A stretch of 64,000 bases of DNA from Litoribrevibacter albus (GCF_030159995.1 NZ_BSNM01000027.1:248001-312000), one strand, 5' to 3'; numbered from the stretch's first letter, positions 36,601 to 49,160 are shown. The notes: generated by a model from the sequence alone, not told the origin. Numbers and translations: made by a program.

Positions 36601-39495
36601 TTATGCGAACTTACGCTGCTCTCCTTCGCCTTCCACATTTTCAACACAACGACCACAAAGCGAAGGATGTTGATCATTTGAACCCACATCATCACTGTGG
36701 TGCCAGCAGCGTTCACACTTCTCTTTCTCAGTCTTAACCACAGCAACGGAAAGACCTTCAATACCGGAAGGCTGACCACCTTCACCCAATTCAACTTTCG
36801 CTGCAGAGGTGATCAATACAAAGCGTAATTCTTCATCCAAGCGATCAAGCACAGCCTTCACAGACTCACTGCAATACAGTGTCACTTCAGCCGTTAAACT
36901 GCCTTTCACCACATTATCATTACGCGCTTGCTCGATGGACTTATTCACTTCCGTTTTAATGTCCATCACCTGGCGCCAGAAGTCATCACCCAACTCTTGC
37001 TCTGGCAATTCAGGGAACGCTTCAAACCATTCGGTTAGGAACACGGATTCCACCGTTTCGCCAGGGGTAAGCTCAATCATCTCTTCTGCAGTGAACGAAA
37101 GGATCGGTGCAATCCAGCGAGTCATCGCTTGAAGCACATAATACAAAGCAGTCTGACAGCTACGACGTGCCAAGCTATCCGCTTTCGTGGTGTACTGGCG
37201 ATCTTTGATGATATCGAGATAGAAACCACCCAACTCAATCACACAGAAATTATGTACTTTCTGGTAAATGCTGTGGAATGCGTAATCGTCGTACGCTGCA
37301 ATCACTTCTTTCTGAAGCTTTTCAGTTTCAGCGATTGCCCAGGCATCAAGTGATAGCAAGTTCTCTGGTGCAACCATGTCGGTTTCTGGGTTGAAACCTT
37401 TCAAGTTGGCCAACAAGAAACGTGCAGTATTACGAATACGACGATAAGAATCGGCAGTACGCTTCAAGATTTCATCGGAAACCGTCATCTCACCGGAGTA
37501 ATCCGTTGAAGCAACCCAAAGACGAAGAATGTCCGCGCCCAACTGATCTACTTTTTCCTGAGGCGCAATCACATTCCCTAGGGATTTAGACATCTTGCGA
37601 CCGTCTTTATCCACAGTAAAGCCGTGCGTTAGTACCGTTTTGTACGGTGCAGTTTCACGAATGGCTACACTGGTCAAAAGTGAAGACTGGAACCAACCAC
37701 GATGCTGATCCGAGCCTTCAAGATACAAATCAGCAGGAGATACCAACTGATCATTCTGATCAAGAACGGAGTAATGGGTTACGCCAGAATCGAACCAAAC
37801 ATCTAAGGTATCGGTAACCTTGTCGTAGTTCTCGGCGTCATCACCCAGCAACTCGGAGGCTTCTAATTCAAACCAGGCGTCAATGCCTTTTTCTTCAACT
37901 TTCAACGCAACCTGTTCAATCAAGTTGGCAGTTTCAGGATGCAAGTCACCCGTTTCTTTATGGATGAACAAGGCAATCGGCACACCCCAGGTACGTTGAC
38001 GGGAAATACACCAGTCAGGACGATCGGTCATCATTGAATCGATACGTGCTTTACCCCAACTTGGTCGCCATTCAACCGATTCATTCACTTCTTTCATGGC
38101 CTTTTCCAGCAGACCATTTTCAGTCATGCTGATGAACCATTGAGGTGTCGCACGGAAGATGATTGGCGATTTATGACGCCAGCAATGCGGATAGCTGTGC
38201 GTTAGATTTTGTTTCTTCAGTAAGGCACCGTTCTCATTCAAGATGCCAAGCACCCGGAAGTTACCTTTATCCGCAACCGACAAGCCGGTTAGCTCAAGCG
38301 CTTCCAAGGCATCATTAGAAATAAAGTTACCTTCACTGCTCACCAACATTTGCTTGGAGTCGATGTTGAAACCTTTACAGACATTATGGTCATCCGCGCC
38401 ATGGAATGGAGCCGTATGTACAGAACCCGTACCCGAATCAGCGGTAACATGATCACCTGTGATCACGTGAACAAACTTAGGCGCATTCGCATCAGAATCT
38501 GATGGCATGAACGGATGCTGAACCAACAACTGCTGATCTTGAGCTTCGCCAACAACCCAACCAAAGTCTTTACCTTTGGCCGTTGCTACCACTTGGGCCT
38601 GTTCTGCATCAATGCCATAACGACCCAATGCATCCTCAACCAAGGCAGATGCCAAGATGATCAGCTCATTCGCTTCTTTTAACAGCACTAATGAGTATTC
38701 TAATTCAGGATGAACAGACACAGCTTCGTTCGCTGGCAGCGTCCAAGGCGTCGTGGTCCAGATCACAATGCTCGCAGTCAAACCGCTTAGATCAGCATCA
38801 ACACCGTCTACCGGTGTAAAACGGTTGATCAGCTCAGCACTGTCTGCAAAAGCAAATTTCACGTCGATGGATACAGACTTCTTGTCCTGATATTCCACTT
38901 CCGCTTCCGCCAAGGCAGAGCCACAATCCATACACCAGTTAACCGGCTTAAAGCCTTTGGTGACGTGCTTGTTTTCTACAATTTTGCCCAATGAACGAAT
39001 GATGTCGGCTTCGGTTTTGAAGTTCATGGTTAGGTATGGGTTATCCCAATCACCTAGAATCATCAAACGTTTAAAATCTTTACGCTGACCATCAACCTGA
39101 GACATCGCATATTTACGACACTCAGTACGGAAGGTTGCCGGATCAACAGCCACACCCGCCTTACCGATCAAACCTTCCACTTTATGTTCGATCGGCAAAC
39201 CATGACAGTCCCAACCTGGAACATAAGGCGCGTCAAAGCCACTCAAAGTACGAGCTTTGACAATAATGTCTTTCAGAATTTTGTTAACCGCATGACCAAT
39301 ATGAATATCGCCGTTTGCATACGGAGGACCGTCATGCAAAATGAATTTGTCGCGACCCGCTTTTGCTTCGCGAATTTTCTGATACAGACCATTTTCTTCC
39401 CAACGCTTCAACAACTCAGGCTCACGCTTCGCCAAGTTGCCTCGCATCGGAAACTCTGTATCAGGCAAGTTCAATGTGGATTTGTAATCAGCCAT
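36601..39495 (-). CDS. ileS: Isoleucyl-tRNA synthetase
   Basis: Class I synthetase of 964 aa from ATG 39495 ([11 protein letters not shown]); four extra codons upstream are not needed. HIGH motif in [16 protein letters not shown] in [10 protein letters not shown], editing-domain [12 protein letters not shown]-type motif, and a C-terminal zinc finger CERCWHH...CGRC. This is the IleS1 (bacterial, mupirocin-sensitive) type. It leads the ileS-lspA-fkpB-ispH group; ribF is 145 bp upstream on the same strand. Confidence 0.98.
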   Translation of the reverse strand: MADYKSTLNLPDTEFPMRGNLAKREPELLKRWEENGLYQKIREAKAGRDKFILHDGPPYANGDIHIGHAVNKILKDIIVKARTLSGFDAPYVPGWDCHGLPIEHKVEGLIGKAGVAVDPATFRTECRKYAMSQVDGQRKDFKRLMILGDWDNPYLTMNFKTEADIIRSLGKIVENKHVTKGFKPVNWCMDCGSALAEAEVEYQDKKSVSIDVKFAFADSAELINRFTPVDGVDADLSGLTASIVIWTTTPWTLPANEAVSVHPELEYSLVLLKEANELIILASALVEDALGRYGIDAEQAQVVATAKGKDFGWVVGEAQDQQLLVQHPFMPSDSDANAPKFVHVITGDHVTADSGTGSVHTAPFHGADDHNVCKGFNIDSKQMLVSSEGNFISNDALEALELTGLSVADKGNFRVLGILNENGALLKKQNLTHSYPHCWRHKSPIIFRATPQWFISMTENGLLEKAMKEVNESVEWRPSWGKARIDSMMTDRPDWCISRQRTWGVPIALFIHKETGDLHPETANLIEQVALKVEEKGIDAWFELEASELLGDDAENYDKVTDTLDVWFDSGVTHYSVLDQNDQLVSPADLYLEGSDQHRGWFQSSLLTSVAIRETAPYKTVLTHGFTVDKDGRKMSKSLGNVIAPQEKVDQLGADILRLWVASTDYSGEMTVSDEILKRTADSYRRIRNTARFLLANLKGFNPETDMVAPENLLSLDAWAIAETEKLQKEVIAAYDDYAFHSIYQKVHNFCVIELGGFYLDIIKDRQYTTKADSLARRSCQTALYYVLQAMTRWIAPILSFTAEEMIELTPGETVESVFLTEWFEAFPELPEQELGDDFWRQVMDIKTEVNKSIEQARNDNVVKGSLTAEVTLYCSESVKAVLDRLDEELRFVLITSAAKVELGEGGQPSGIEGLSVAVVKTEKEKCERCWHHSDDVGSNDQHPSLCGRCVENVEGEGEQRKFA

Positions 39496-39640
39496 ACTAT
39501 TTTCCAAAACCTATTGGGTCTTTATCTTAATTTTTATGTTTGCTGAGACATCTTGGTAGTTAGAACTGAAGTCAACACTTCAATTTCTAATTAAGGACTC
39601 AGAGTCACAGTCAAATGAATACTTTATCAAACGATACTGA

Positions 39641-40585
39641 TCAGCCCAGCTTAAAATACGCTTTTGCTGTTTCAATATCCTTTTCAATGGCCGCCTTCAA
39701 AGCATCGATACCATCAAACTTTTTTTCGTCTCGAATTTTCTGTTTAAACTCAACCGACAATCGCTTGCCATAGAGGTCCGAGTCTACCAAATTCGACAAC
39801 ACATGCACTTCCAGTGAAGGTGCAATGCCATTTACCGTTGGCTTGACGCCTAAATTCGCCACCGCAGGCATGATGATATCACCCAGCTTGGCTTCCACGG
39901 CAAACACGCCACTGAACGGCGCTTTCACATTCGATAACTGGACGTTCGCCGTTGGCACACCAATCTGACGCCCTAGCTTACGACCATGAACAACTTTGCC
40001 CGAAATCTGATAATTCCACCCCAGCAATTGAGAGGCTAACGCAAAGTCACCTGCATTCAATACTTCTCTGACACGCGTACTACTGACGCGTTCCTGATCC
40101 AGAGAAAAAGTATCCATACTGGCCAGTTCAAAACCAAAACGCTTTGACGCTTCAACAAGAAACTCGTAGTCCCCTGAACGATCACAGCCAAATTTAAAAT
40201 CATCCCCAACCACCAGATGTTTAACATCCAGCCCATCGACGATCAACTGCTGAACGAATTGACCTGCGGTAAGTGATCTCAGGCGCTCGTTAAAACTCAG
40301 GCATACAACCTGATCAACACCTTCCAAAAACAAACGTTGGACTTTATCTCTGAAGCGAGTAATACGCCCCGGGGCACTATTTTGACCGGAAATACGATCA
40401 AAAAATTCTCTGGGTTGAGGTTCGAAAATAATTACCGTTACCGGCAAGTTCAAGTCTTGACCTCGGCACTTCAACGCACGTAACAACGATTGATGCCCTT
40501 GATGCACGCCATCAAAGTTACCGATCGTCGCCACACATCCCCGATGCTCCGGACGGAGATTATGTATTCCACGAATTACGCGCAT
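39641..40585 (-). CDS. ribF: Bifunctional riboflavin kinase / FMN adenylyltransferase
   Basis: Makes FMN and FAD. The 314-aa protein has the N-terminal adenylyltransferase domain with GNFDGVHQGHQSLL and the SSTRVRE motif, and the C-terminal kinase domain with GRKLGRQIGVPTANVQL. Upstream of ileS as in E. coli. In the 3' spacer an imperfect stem (TTAGAA-TGAAGT / ACTTCA-TTCTAA, 39560-39590) lies before ileS, without a T tract. Confidence 0.97.
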   Translation of the reverse strand: MRVIRGIHNLRPEHRGCVATIGNFDGVHQGHQSLLRALKCRGQDLNLPVTVIIFEPQPREFFDRISGQNSAPGRITRFRDKVQRLFLEGVDQVVCLSFNERLRSLTAGQFVQQLIVDGLDVKHLVVGDDFKFGCDRSGDYEFLVEASKRFGFELASMDTFSLDQERVSSTRVREVLNAGDFALASQLLGWNYQISGKVVHGRKLGRQIGVPTANVQLSNVKAPFSGVFAVEAKLGDIIMPAVANLGVKPTVNGIAPSLEVHVLSNLVDSDLYGKRLSVEFKQKIRDEKKFDGIDALKAAIEKDIETAKAYFKLG

Positions 40586-40732
40586 TCAACTACACCTAAC
40601 CCCAAAAACAAAAGCCGGCATTATATTACAGCGGCGAGGCGCTGCACAGCCACAAACCCAAAGGATTGCCAATATCTGGATAAAATTCACCCGACTTTTA
40701 CTTAACCCAAGTTAAAAGCACGCCATTTCAAC

Positions 40733-42274
40733 TTAAGATGCCGATCTAAAGTGCTTAAGCCGGAAACCACACAGGATTAACATAGCGAAATAACTGGCCA
40801 CACCAACACCTACCAACAATGCCAGCCACAACACCCGATCCATCACTGACCCCTGATACCAGATTGCCTCGGACGGCATCAACCACCACAGAGCCAACAT
40901 CATCACCACACAGGAAGACAGCAGCTTACCAAAATACATCAACAAACCTGGCTGCCACACGAAAACACCCTCTTTACGCAACGCCAAATACAACCAGATT
41001 GCATTCATCCAGGATGACAAGGCCGTCGCCAAGGCCAGCCCCACATGATTCAAATGCCAGACCAGAATCAAGTTAAACACCATATTGGCAATCATCGCAC
41101 GAATGGCAATCTTCACCGGCGTCTTGGTATCTTTACGAGAAAAGAACCCGGGCGCCAACACCTTAATCAACATGAAAGCCAATAACCCGAGTGCATAAGC
41201 ACGCAGACTGGCACTGATCATCGGGATATCCGATTCCTTGAGCGCACCATGAAAGAACAAGGTAGAGATCAACGGTTCCGCCAAAAGAATCAAAGCCAAC
41301 ATCGCCGGTGCACCAATCAATAAAACCATCCGCACTGCCCAATCCAGCGTTTGAGCAAAAGCATTCCCGTCATCATTGGCATGTTTGCGAGAAAGGGACG
41401 GTAAAATCACCGTCGCAATAGCAATACCGAACACCCCTAGCGGTAACTCAGTTAAACGATCCGAATAATACAACCACGCCACACTGCCCGTCTGAAGAAA
41501 TGACGCCAACACAGTATCCAGCAACAAGTTAATCTGACTAACCGACACTCCAAACAATGCCGGGATCATCAGAGTAACAATTTGCTTAACCCCTTCATGC
41601 TGCCTTTTATACTTAGGCTTAGGAAACAATCCCAACCCACCCAAAAATGGCAACTGAAATACCAACTGAACCACCCCGGCAATCAAAACACCATAAGCCA
41701 ACGCCATCACAGGCACATCGCAATAAGGCGCAAGAAAAATAGCTGAAGCAATCAAACTCAAATTCAACAACACAGGCGTAAAGGCAGGCACAGCAAACCG
41801 CCCATAGCTATTTAAGATGCCACCAGCAAAAGCTGTCATGGAAATCAGCATTAAATAAGGAAAGGTAAAGCGGAGCATGTCCGAGGTCAGAGCATATTTA
41901 TACTCATCCCCCACAAACCCAGGCGCAAAGAGCATTGCCAATAAAGGCGTTGCCAACACCCCCAGCAAGGTCACAAACAATAAGACCCCACCCAATGTCC
42001 CCGCCACATGATTCACCAAATCCTGAACCACCTCATGACTTTTCTTTTGCTGATATTCAGTCAGCACCGGAACAAAGGCTTGCGAAAACGCACCCTCTGC
42101 AAATAAGCGGCGGAAAAAGTTGGGAATTTTAAAGGCGACAAAAAACGCATCCGCTCCGGCTGACGCCCCAAAGAAGACAGCAACCACGACATCTCGCACC
42201 AAACCCAAGACACGTGACAACATGGTCATCACTGCCACAACCGCACTGGATCTTAAAAGTCCAGGCTTTGACAC
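40733..42274 (-). CDS. murJ: Lipid II flippase MurJ
   Basis: Fourteen-helix MATE-like membrane protein that flips the peptidoglycan precursor. Conserved TMLSRVLGLVRD, ADAFFVAFKIPNFFRRLFAEGAFSQAF and PLGVFGIAIATVILP are present. I place the start at GTG 42274 (then SKPGLLRSSAVVAV), giving 513 aa against 511 in E. coli. The frame stays open to ATG codons at 42397 and 42430, which would add a Cys-containing N-terminal tail, but those starts overlap the divergent rpsT promoter. The start is therefore the uncertain part. Confidence 0.93.
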   Translation of the reverse strand: MSKPGLLRSSAVVAVMTMLSRVLGLVRDVVVAVFFGASAGADAFFVAFKIPNFFRRLFAEGAFSQAFVPVLTEYQQKKSHEVVQDLVNHVAGTLGGVLLFVTLLGVLATPLLAMLFAPGFVGDEYKYALTSDMLRFTFPYLMLISMTAFAGGILNSYGRFAVPAFTPVLLNLSLIASAIFLAPYCDVPVMALAYGVLIAGVVQLVFQLPFLGGLGLFPKPKYKRQHEGVKQIVTLMIPALFGVSVSQINLLLDTVLASFLQTGSVAWLYYSDRLTELPLGVFGIAIATVILPSLSRKHANDDGNAFAQTLDWAVRMVLLIGAPAMLALILLAEPLISTLFFHGALKESDIPMISASLRAYALGLLAFMLIKVLAPGFFSRKDTKTPVKIAIRAMIANMVFNLILVWHLNHVGLALATALSSWMNAIWLYLALRKEGVFVWQPGLLMYFGKLLSSCVVMMLALWWLMPSEAIWYQGSVMDRVLWLALLVGVGVASYFAMLILCGFRLKHFRSAS

Positions 42275-42420
42275 CTTAACTTTGTTTGTTTTTTCAACAG
42301 AACCCTTGGATTCTGGATTTCCCTTTTCTGACAAAATACATTTTCCATTCGAACATTGATAAGTAGAGGATTCACCAGGCCGGCAAGTATACAACATCAG
42401 CCCGATCTTTAAATTTATAG

Positions 42421-42449
42421 TTGACACCATGCATGAATAGAGGCATAGT
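42421..42449 (+). promoter_or_regulatory. rpsT promoter
   Basis: TTGACA at 42421-42426, 17-bp spacer, CATAGT at 42444-42449, followed by a G/C-rich GTTGCGCGTC discriminator as in stringently controlled ribosomal promoters. Confidence 0.65.
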
Positions 42450-42495
42450 TGCGCGTCTAAAAATTTCAGTTAAAAAATTCTCAGGAGTCAGACAA

Positions 42496-42762
42496 GTGGC
42501 TAACTCTCCACAAGCTAAAAAACGTGCTCGCCAAGCAGAAAAGAGCCGCCAACACAATGCAAGCCTACGCTCTATGGTACGCACGTACATTAAGAAAGTG
42601 AGAGCGCAAATCGAAGCTGGCGACCATGCTGCAGCAACTACTGCATACCAAACTGCTCAACCAATCATCGACAAGATGGTTACAAAAAATATTTTTGCTA
42701 AGAGCAAAGCTGCTCGTATTAAAAGTCGCATGAGCGCTCAGATTAAAGCACTTAACAGCTAA
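42496..42762 (+). CDS. rpsT: 30S ribosomal protein S20
   Basis: The 88-aa very basic helical protein binds 16S rRNA early in 30S assembly. Translation starts at GTG 42496 (then [15 protein letters not shown]), with CAGGAG 9 bp upstream. A non-ATG start is a known feature of rpsT and its translational autoregulation in E. coli. Divergent from murJ, the standard gammaproteobacterial arrangement. Confidence 0.97.
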   Translation: MANSPQAKKRARQAEKSRQHNASLRSMVRTYIKKVRAQIEAGDHAAATTAYQTAQPIIDKMVTKNIFAKSKAARIKSRMSAQIKALNS

Positions 42763-42786
42763 TCCGCAGTTAAGCTGCTAAGCGAA

Positions 42787-42811
42787 ACCGGCCACAAGCC
42801 GGTTTTTTTGT
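42787..42811 (+). terminator. rpsT terminator
   Basis: ACCGGC / GCCGGT stem with a 5-nt loop and seven T's. Confidence 0.9.
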
Positions 42812-42842
42812 GCCTAAATTTTACCTAAGCACCCTTCATCAT

Positions 42843-42890
42843 ACACCACCAAAACAAGACACCACCAAAACAAGACACCACCAAAATAAG
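42843..42890. repeat. Three tandem copies of a 16-bp repeat
   Basis: The unit ACACCACCAAAACAAG occurs at 42843-42858, 42859-42874 and 42875-42890, the last with one C-to-T change. It lies between the rpsT and proB terminators and is not part of a credible gene. Probable slippage product. Confidence 0.85.
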
Positions 42891-42911
42891 ACACTAGCAA
42901 GCAGCAGCCAC

Positions 42912-42946
42912 AAAAAAGGCCTTGGATTTTCATCACAAGACCTTTT
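42912..42946 (-). terminator. proB terminator
   Basis: On the minus strand, AAAAGGTCTTG pairs with CAAGGCCTTTT around a 12-nt loop (one mismatch), followed by T's. Confidence 0.65.
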
Positions 42947-42979
42947 GCTCGAATTCATCATAAAACAACAAATTCAGCC

Positions 42980-44116
42980 CTACATCAACACCAAGTTATC
43001 CCGATGAATTAACTCTTCTTCAGCCAGATAACCCAGCACCGCTTCAAATTTTTCAGAGGGCTTACCGAGGATTTTAATCACCTCATCAACATCGTAATTC
43101 ACCAAACCGTGTGCAACTACATGACCAGACTCATCGCGACAAACAACCACTTCACCACGATTGAAAACTCCAGACACCTGCCTTACCCCAACCGCAAGCA
43201 AACTTCTGTTTTGCTCCGTTAGCGCACGCACCGCACCAGCATCCAACACCAATTCACCCTTAGCCCGCAAATGCCCGGCCAACCACTGCTTTCTGGCATC
43301 AAGCGTTTGAGCATCCGGCTGAAACCAAGTACCAACCTGATTCCCCGATGAAACCTTTAACAACACATCCTCAAGGCGTCCCGACGCAACAATCGTATGT
43401 GCTCCGGATCGAGCCGCCAAACGCGCCGCACGAACCTTCGTCGCCATACCACCACGACCCAACACACCTGCACCACCAGATGCCATCTCATCCAACGATT
43501 CATTACTGGCAAGCGTCTCAGAAATTAACGTAGCGTCCGGATTCGAACGAGGATCTGCGGTAAATAAACCCTGCTGATCCGTCAGGATCACCAATAAATC
43601 CGCCTCAACCAAATTTGCCACCAACGCACCCAAAGTGTCGTTATCACCAAACTTAATCTCATCAGTCACAACCGTGTCGTTTTCATTGACTACCGGCACA
43701 ACACCAAGACGAATCAATTCTTTAAGCGTGCTTCGAGCGTTTAAATAACGCTGACGATCCGACAAATCATCATGCGTTAACAAGATCTGAGCAGTATGCA
43801 GAGCATGTCGTTTGAAGTTTTCTTCATAAACCTGAACCAGCCCCATCTGCCCGACAGCTGCCGCCGCCTGAAGCTGATGCATATTTTTCGGTCGAGCATC
43901 CAAACCAAGACGTTTCATTCCTTCCGCCACAGAACCAGAAGAAACCAACACCACCTCAATCCCAGAACGAACCAATGCCGAGATCTGATCAACCCAACCC
44001 GCGATTGCGACTCGGTCCAACCCTTCACCATCATTAGTAAGAAGCGCACTTCCGATCTTAATCACCCAACGATCAGATCGACCAAGCGACTCACGACTGT
44101 CAAACTTCATTGCCAT
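42980..44116 (-). CDS. proB: Glutamate 5-kinase
   Basis: First step of proline synthesis. The 378-aa protein has the amino-acid-kinase domain ([49 protein letters not shown]) and a C-terminal PUA domain ([11 protein letters not shown]...[10 protein letters not shown]). Directly downstream of obgE on the same strand, the usual rplU-rpmA-obgE-proB order. Two close starts (ATG 44116 and two codons later) are possible. Confidence 0.96.
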   Translation of the reverse strand: MAMKFDSRESLGRSDRWVIKIGSALLTNDGEGLDRVAIAGWVDQISALVRSGIEVVLVSSGSVAEGMKRLGLDARPKNMHQLQAAAAVGQMGLVQVYEENFKRHALHTAQILLTHDDLSDRQRYLNARSTLKELIRLGVVPVVNENDTVVTDEIKFGDNDTLGALVANLVEADLLVILTDQQGLFTADPRSNPDATLISETLASNESLDEMASGGAGVLGRGGMATKVRAARLAARSGAHTIVASGRLEDVLLKVSSGNQVGTWFQPDAQTLDARKQWLAGHLRAKGELVLDAGAVRALTEQNRSLLAVGVRQVSGVFNRGEVVVCRDESGHVVAHGLVNYDVDEVIKILGKPSEKFEAVLGYLAEEELIHRDNLVLM

Positions 44117-44204
44117 TCTTTAAGCGCCGACCAAAAAAAACAATTACACACAAGACGATCTATTAATAATCTGATTACAAGCAATCCGATTTATAAACAA
44201 CAGC

Positions 44205-45437
<1,233 letters not shown>

Positions 45438-45485
45438 TTAACAGCGATCCCATTTCAAAAAAAGCAAACACAGACAATATATAAT

Positions 45486-45514
45486 AAAAAAGCCCCGCAA
45501 GCGGGGCTTTTTTC
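45486..45514. terminator. Terminator between rpmA and obgE
   Basis: AGCCCCGC / GCGGGGCT (45491-45508) with A's on one side and six T's on the other, working on both strands. It would partly insulate obgE-proB from the ribosomal genes. Confidence 0.9.
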
Positions 45515-45546
45515 ACCAACATGACCAAACGGCCTGTCAGTCGAAA

Positions 45547-45804
45547 TTACGCAGGAACTACAGAAACGTATTGACGATTCTTAGGACCACGAATTTCAAA
45601 TTTCACTTCGCCTTCTGCTGTCGCAAACAAAGTGTGGTCTTTACCACAACCTACGTTTGTACCAGCATGGAACTTAGTGCCGCGCTGACGAACAAGAATG
45701 TTACCAGCTAAAACTTTTTGGCCGCCGAAGCGCTTAACGCCTAATCGTTTGGATTCCGAATCGCGACCGTTTCTAGTACTACCACCAGCTTTTTTGTGAG
45801 CCAT
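45547..45804 (-). CDS. rpmA: 50S ribosomal protein L27
   Basis: The 85-aa protein begins [16 protein letters not shown]; its flexible N-terminus reaches the peptidyl-transferase centre. LGVKRFGGQ and [21 protein letters not shown] are characteristic. Standard length, 59 bp after rplU in the same operon. Confidence 0.98.
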   Translation of the reverse strand: MAHKKAGGSTRNGRDSESKRLGVKRFGGQKVLAGNILVRQRGTKFHAGTNVGCGKDHTLFATAEGEVKFEIRGPKNRQYVSVVPA

Positions 45805-45863
45805 GTGACGCTACTCCTAATTAGTTAACTTTGAAATCGACTAACCTGAAAATAACAGGTCGA

Positions 45864-46175
45864 TTACGCGTTAATGCCTGTGATTTTCACCTCAGTGAAC
45901 CACTGACGGTGACCCATACGCTTCATGTGATGCTTACGACGCTTGAACTTGATGATGCTTACTTTCTTGTGACGACCGTGAGCAACTACTTCAGCAGTTA
46001 CTTTCGCGCCTTTAAGCTCAGGCTCACCAATTTTAACGTCTTGACCATCAGAAACTAGCAATACACGATCGAAATCGATAGATGCGCCAGTTTCAACTTC
46101 AAGCTTTTCTAGCTTGATGCTTTCGCCAACTTGAACACGGTGCTGCTTACCACCGCTAACAAAAACTGCATGCAT
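45864..46175 (-). CDS. rplU: 50S ribosomal protein L21
   Basis: Start placed at ATG 46175 ([17 protein letters not shown]), giving 103 aa, the E. coli length; an in-frame ATG five codons upstream is not needed. Ends [19 protein letters not shown], the typical L21 C-terminus. Leads the rplU-rpmA operon. Confidence 0.98.
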   Translation of the reverse strand: MHAVFVSGGKQHRVQVGESIKLEKLEVETGASIDFDRVLLVSDGQDVKIGEPELKGAKVTAEVVAHGRHKKVSIIKFKRRKHHMKRMGHRQWFTEVKITGINA

Positions 46176-46273
46176 TGAAATACACTCCAAAATATCTCGT
46201 CGAATACTGAAGCTTCTTACATACCTGTTTCTATGGAGTTCACTCTGAAACCCCTATTACAGGGAGCTTAAAT

Positions 46274-46293
46274 CCTGCGGACGAGTTCGCAGG
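46274..46293 (-). other. Stem-loop upstream of rplU
   Basis: CCTGCG / CGCAGG, 6 bp with an 8-nt loop, about 100 nt before the rplU start in the 370-bp rplU-ispB divergent region. It could be part of a ribosomal-protein leader; no match to a known leader is claimed. The rest of this gap shows only AT-rich DNA and the ispB promoter. Confidence 0.35.
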
Positions 46294-46430
46294 GGCGCTT
46301 ATTCTATGAGCAACCGCCCAACAATTCAAGCACAAATCCCATAACTAATGGCTTTTTTGCGCATAGACCGACGTCAAAAATCATCATCCAAAACACATAC
46401 AAAGCTAACTCTTTGAATAACTACAGATTA

Positions 46431-46460
46431 GAGACATTTCTCAAAAAAAGACGTTATACT
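46431..46460 (+). promoter_or_regulatory. Probable ispB promoter
   Basis: GAGACA (46431-46436), 18-bp spacer, TATACT (46455-46460), 86 bp before the ispB ATG. The -10 is good, the -35 weak. Confidence 0.4.
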
Positions 46461-46546
46461 AGGTCGCTTTCTAAGCTCAGCAATTTCCACGCTTAAATAA
46501 ATTGCTACTTCAAATAACTATACAGGTTGTATAAGAGCCAAGCTCA

Positions 46547-47515
46547 ATGGAAAAAACCAACATATACTCGTCAGTTCAAACCGACTTTGATGCGGTTAAT
46601 CAGTTTATCCTCAACCAACTGCACTCGGATGTACCGCTCGTTGTAAAAATTGGTCACCACATCATTGAATCTGGCGGAAAGCGCATGCGCCCTCTGCTGG
46701 CCCTGCTTTCAGCAAACGCATTGGGCTACCAGGGTGATAACCACATCAAGCTGGCCACCGTTATTGAATTCCTACATACAGCCACTTTGCTTCACGATGA
46801 CGTCGTAGATGCGTCCGACATGCGTCGAGGCAAAACCACCGCAAACGCTAAATGGGGCAATGAGCCCAGCGTGCTGGTCGGCGACTTCTTATACTCTCGC
46901 GCCTTCCAAATTCTGGTTGAAACCAAAAATCTAGATGTCATGGCAATCCTTTCCAACGCCACCTGCGTGATCGCAGAAGGGGAAGTTCTTCAGTTAATGA
47001 ACGTTAAGAACCCTAACGTGACGGAAGAACAATATATGAACGTCATTTACGGAAAAACCGCCAAGCTGTTTGAAGCCAGTACAGAGTGTGGCGCCCTACT
47101 TTCCACAGATGACAAGACTCTGATTAAAGCCTCTGCGGATTATGGTCTAAATTTAGGATTGGGCTTCCAAATTATGGATGACATCCTGGATTACGAAGGC
47201 GACGCTGAAACCATGGGTAAAAATGTCGGTGACGATCTGGCAGAAGGCAAACCGACGCTTCCTTTGATTCAAGCGATGAAAGCAGGAACAGAAGCAGAAG
47301 TTCAACTGATCAAGCAAGCGATTCGCAAAGGCGGCCTGGAAGACATCACCAAGATTCAGGAAATTGTCCACAGTTCCGGCGCATTGAACTACTGCAAACA
47401 GAAAGCAAATGAGCTAGCAGATAAAGCCCAAACCGCTCTGAACAAATTGCCGAAAAATGATCACACCAACGCCATGGAGGCCGTCCTAGCTCTTGCCATT
47501 AACCGCAAGAGTTAA
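46547..47515 (+). CDS. ispB: Octaprenyl-diphosphate synthase
   Basis: Trans-prenyltransferase producing the ubiquinone side chain. The 322-aa protein has SGGKRMRPLLALLSA, the first Asp-rich motif LLHDDVVDASDMRRG and the second GFQIMDDILDYEGD. Divergent from rplU as in E. coli. An MFS gene starts 34 bp downstream and may be co-transcribed. Confidence 0.96.
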   Translation: MEKTNIYSSVQTDFDAVNQFILNQLHSDVPLVVKIGHHIIESGGKRMRPLLALLSANALGYQGDNHIKLATVIEFLHTATLLHDDVVDASDMRRGKTTANAKWGNEPSVLVGDFLYSRAFQILVETKNLDVMAILSNATCVIAEGEVLQLMNVKNPNVTEEQYMNVIYGKTAKLFEASTECGALLSTDDKTLIKASADYGLNLGLGFQIMDDILDYEGDAETMGKNVGDDLAEGKPTLPLIQAMKAGTEAEVQLIKQAIRKGGLEDITKIQEIVHSSGALNYCKQKANELADKAQTALNKLPKNDHTNAMEAVLALAINRKS

Positions 47516-47549
47516 TAACCATGATCACAGAGAGATAAGGTAAGACTTT

Positions 47550-48698
47550 ATGATACAACCCGATCATCGCTTACTTTATCTCCTGACGCTCCTCGCCTAC
47601 GGCATCCTTTACGCACCACAACCTATTCTTCCAGCATTAGCCAGTGAGTTTAATAGCTCTAGCAATCAGGCAGCACTCCTTACCACCGCAGTTATGCTGC
47701 CATTAGCAATTGCACCGCTAAGTTATGGTTTCCTATTAGAGAAAATTTCCGCCAAAGCAGGCTTAACTTACTCATGCGTAACCATGGCACTCTGCCATGT
47801 TGCATTCGCCAACATCACCGACATCAACCAGGCCGTTGCCATCAGAGCCATTGAAGGCATGACCCTGCCAGTCATGCTAACCTCCATCATGACGTTACTC
47901 ACCCGTACAACGCCAGGAGACAAACTTCAAACCACGCTTTCTATATACATCGCCCTAACCATCGTCGGCGGCTTGGGCGGGCGAACGCTCAGCATGCTAC
48001 TAACCGAGTATGCTGACTGGCGAACCACCTTCATTATTCTAGCGGTTGCCAGCCTTTTACTGATCAAGCCCCTACAAAAGCTACCTAACTACAAACCCCC
48101 TCACCGAGACCCAATTCATCCCAAAGAAGTATTCAGCTGCATCAAGCATCGTCGTAACCGTTATTTATTTCCGTTCATCATGCTGCAGTTTTTCACTATG
48201 GTCGCCATTCTGAACTTCATTCCCTTCAGAATCATGCAGGCGTTTAACACTGAAAGTTACTGGCCAATTTTACTGGTATACAGTTTTTATATCGTCGCGA
48301 TCGGCACGGCCTTAGCCACCATCAATATGCGTCAACGGGTATCAGACTTACAGTTCAAAGGCGGGTTATTCTGGCTGGCTATTACTGCGCTTGGCTTATG
48401 GAGCTTCAGTATTGATTCACTCCTGATGTATTGCCTTGGTTTTATGCTGGTCTCAGGCGCAATCTTTGCTAACCACTCCATTTGCAGCACAGAAGTCAAT
48501 CAAAACGAGACCAAGTACACCGGGCTCGCCAACGGAACATATTTAACTTTTTATTATACGGGCGGAGCCTTAGGCTCAATATTACCAGGACTATGGATTC
48601 AGCTATGGAGCTGGCAAACAACACTCTACATTATGATCATAGGGTGTGTTCTATCCAGCGCCATTCTCTGCCTGTACCACAAATCAAAAGCGACTTAA
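47550..48698 (+). CDS. Major facilitator superfamily transporter
   Basis: The 382-aa protein has about twelve hydrophobic segments and MFS-like features: LPALASEFN in the first loop, [14 protein letters not shown] (motif A region) between helices 2 and 3, and [12 protein letters not shown] in helix 5. Basic loops RHRRNRYLF and CLYHKSKAT face the cytoplasm. The substrate is unknown; the general form is that of drug/amino-acid-analogue exporters. Its last 4 bp overlap the convergent folX stop. GAGAGATAAGG precedes the ATG. Confidence 0.85.
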   Translation: MIQPDHRLLYLLTLLAYGILYAPQPILPALASEFNSSSNQAALLTTAVMLPLAIAPLSYGFLLEKISAKAGLTYSCVTMALCHVAFANITDINQAVAIRAIEGMTLPVMLTSIMTLLTRTTPGDKLQTTLSIYIALTIVGGLGGRTLSMLLTEYADWRTTFIILAVASLLLIKPLQKLPNYKPPHRDPIHPKEVFSCIKHRRNRYLFPFIMLQFFTMVAILNFIPFRIMQAFNTESYWPILLVYSFYIVAIGTALATINMRQRVSDLQFKGGLFWLAITALGLWSFSIDSLLMYCLGFMLVSGAIFANHSICSTEVNQNETKYTGLANGTYLTFYYTGGALGSILPGLWIQLWSWQTTLYIMIIGCVLSSAILCLYHKSKAT

Positions 48699-49063
48699 TC
48701 TTTGTGATAACACAAGGCAATGGATACTGAGTCTGCAAAACGCAAAGCATGCGGTTTATCCACCTCAACCTCAGCAAAGGTCACTCGGGCATCCGCACTA
48801 ACAAGATCTAACAACTCAGCTGTTAAACGCTCCAGTAATTCAAAGCGATTTTCTTCAACGTGCTGAATGATGGATTTGGTGATAGGACGATAATTCAGGG
48901 CATCTTCAATTTCAGTGGAATGCATTGCACGCTTGGCAACATAATGAAGCTCCACATTAACTACGACATCCTGCTTATTTTTGATTTCCTCATCCTTGAT
49001 TCCAATGTAGGTTCTAAGGCGAAGATTTTTGATACGAATCTTAGCAAGTTGGCTGACTGACAT
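48695..49063 (-). CDS. folX: Dihydroneopterin triphosphate 2'-epimerase FolX
   Basis: A 122-aa FolB-fold protein. [46 protein letters not shown] and [16 protein letters not shown] follow E. coli FolX almost word for word, better than FolB aldolase. It epimerises dihydroneopterin triphosphate, an intermediate in tetrahydromonapterin synthesis. ATG 49063 is chosen because GGAAGAG lies 4 bp upstream; the frame is open further but the extra part is unrelated. Confidence 0.93.
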   Translation of the reverse strand: MSVSQLAKIRIKNLRLRTYIGIKDEEIKNKQDVVVNVELHYVAKRAMHSTEIEDALNYRPITKSIIQHVEENRFELLERLTAELLDLVSADARVTFAEVEVDKPHALRFADSVSIALCYHKD

Positions 49064-49160
49064 TGACTCTTCCATTTGACATTTAAGAACCCATATCACC
49101 ACAGCCAACCTGATAAAATCAAGGGAAAGCACCTTGAATATCAAACACTTCCCGAAAAGC

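Noticed and set aside
42810-43007. A 65-aa plus-strand ORF after rpsT
   Set aside because: It is made by the 16-bp tandem repeats, lies beyond the rpsT terminator, overlaps the proB end and has no start signal.
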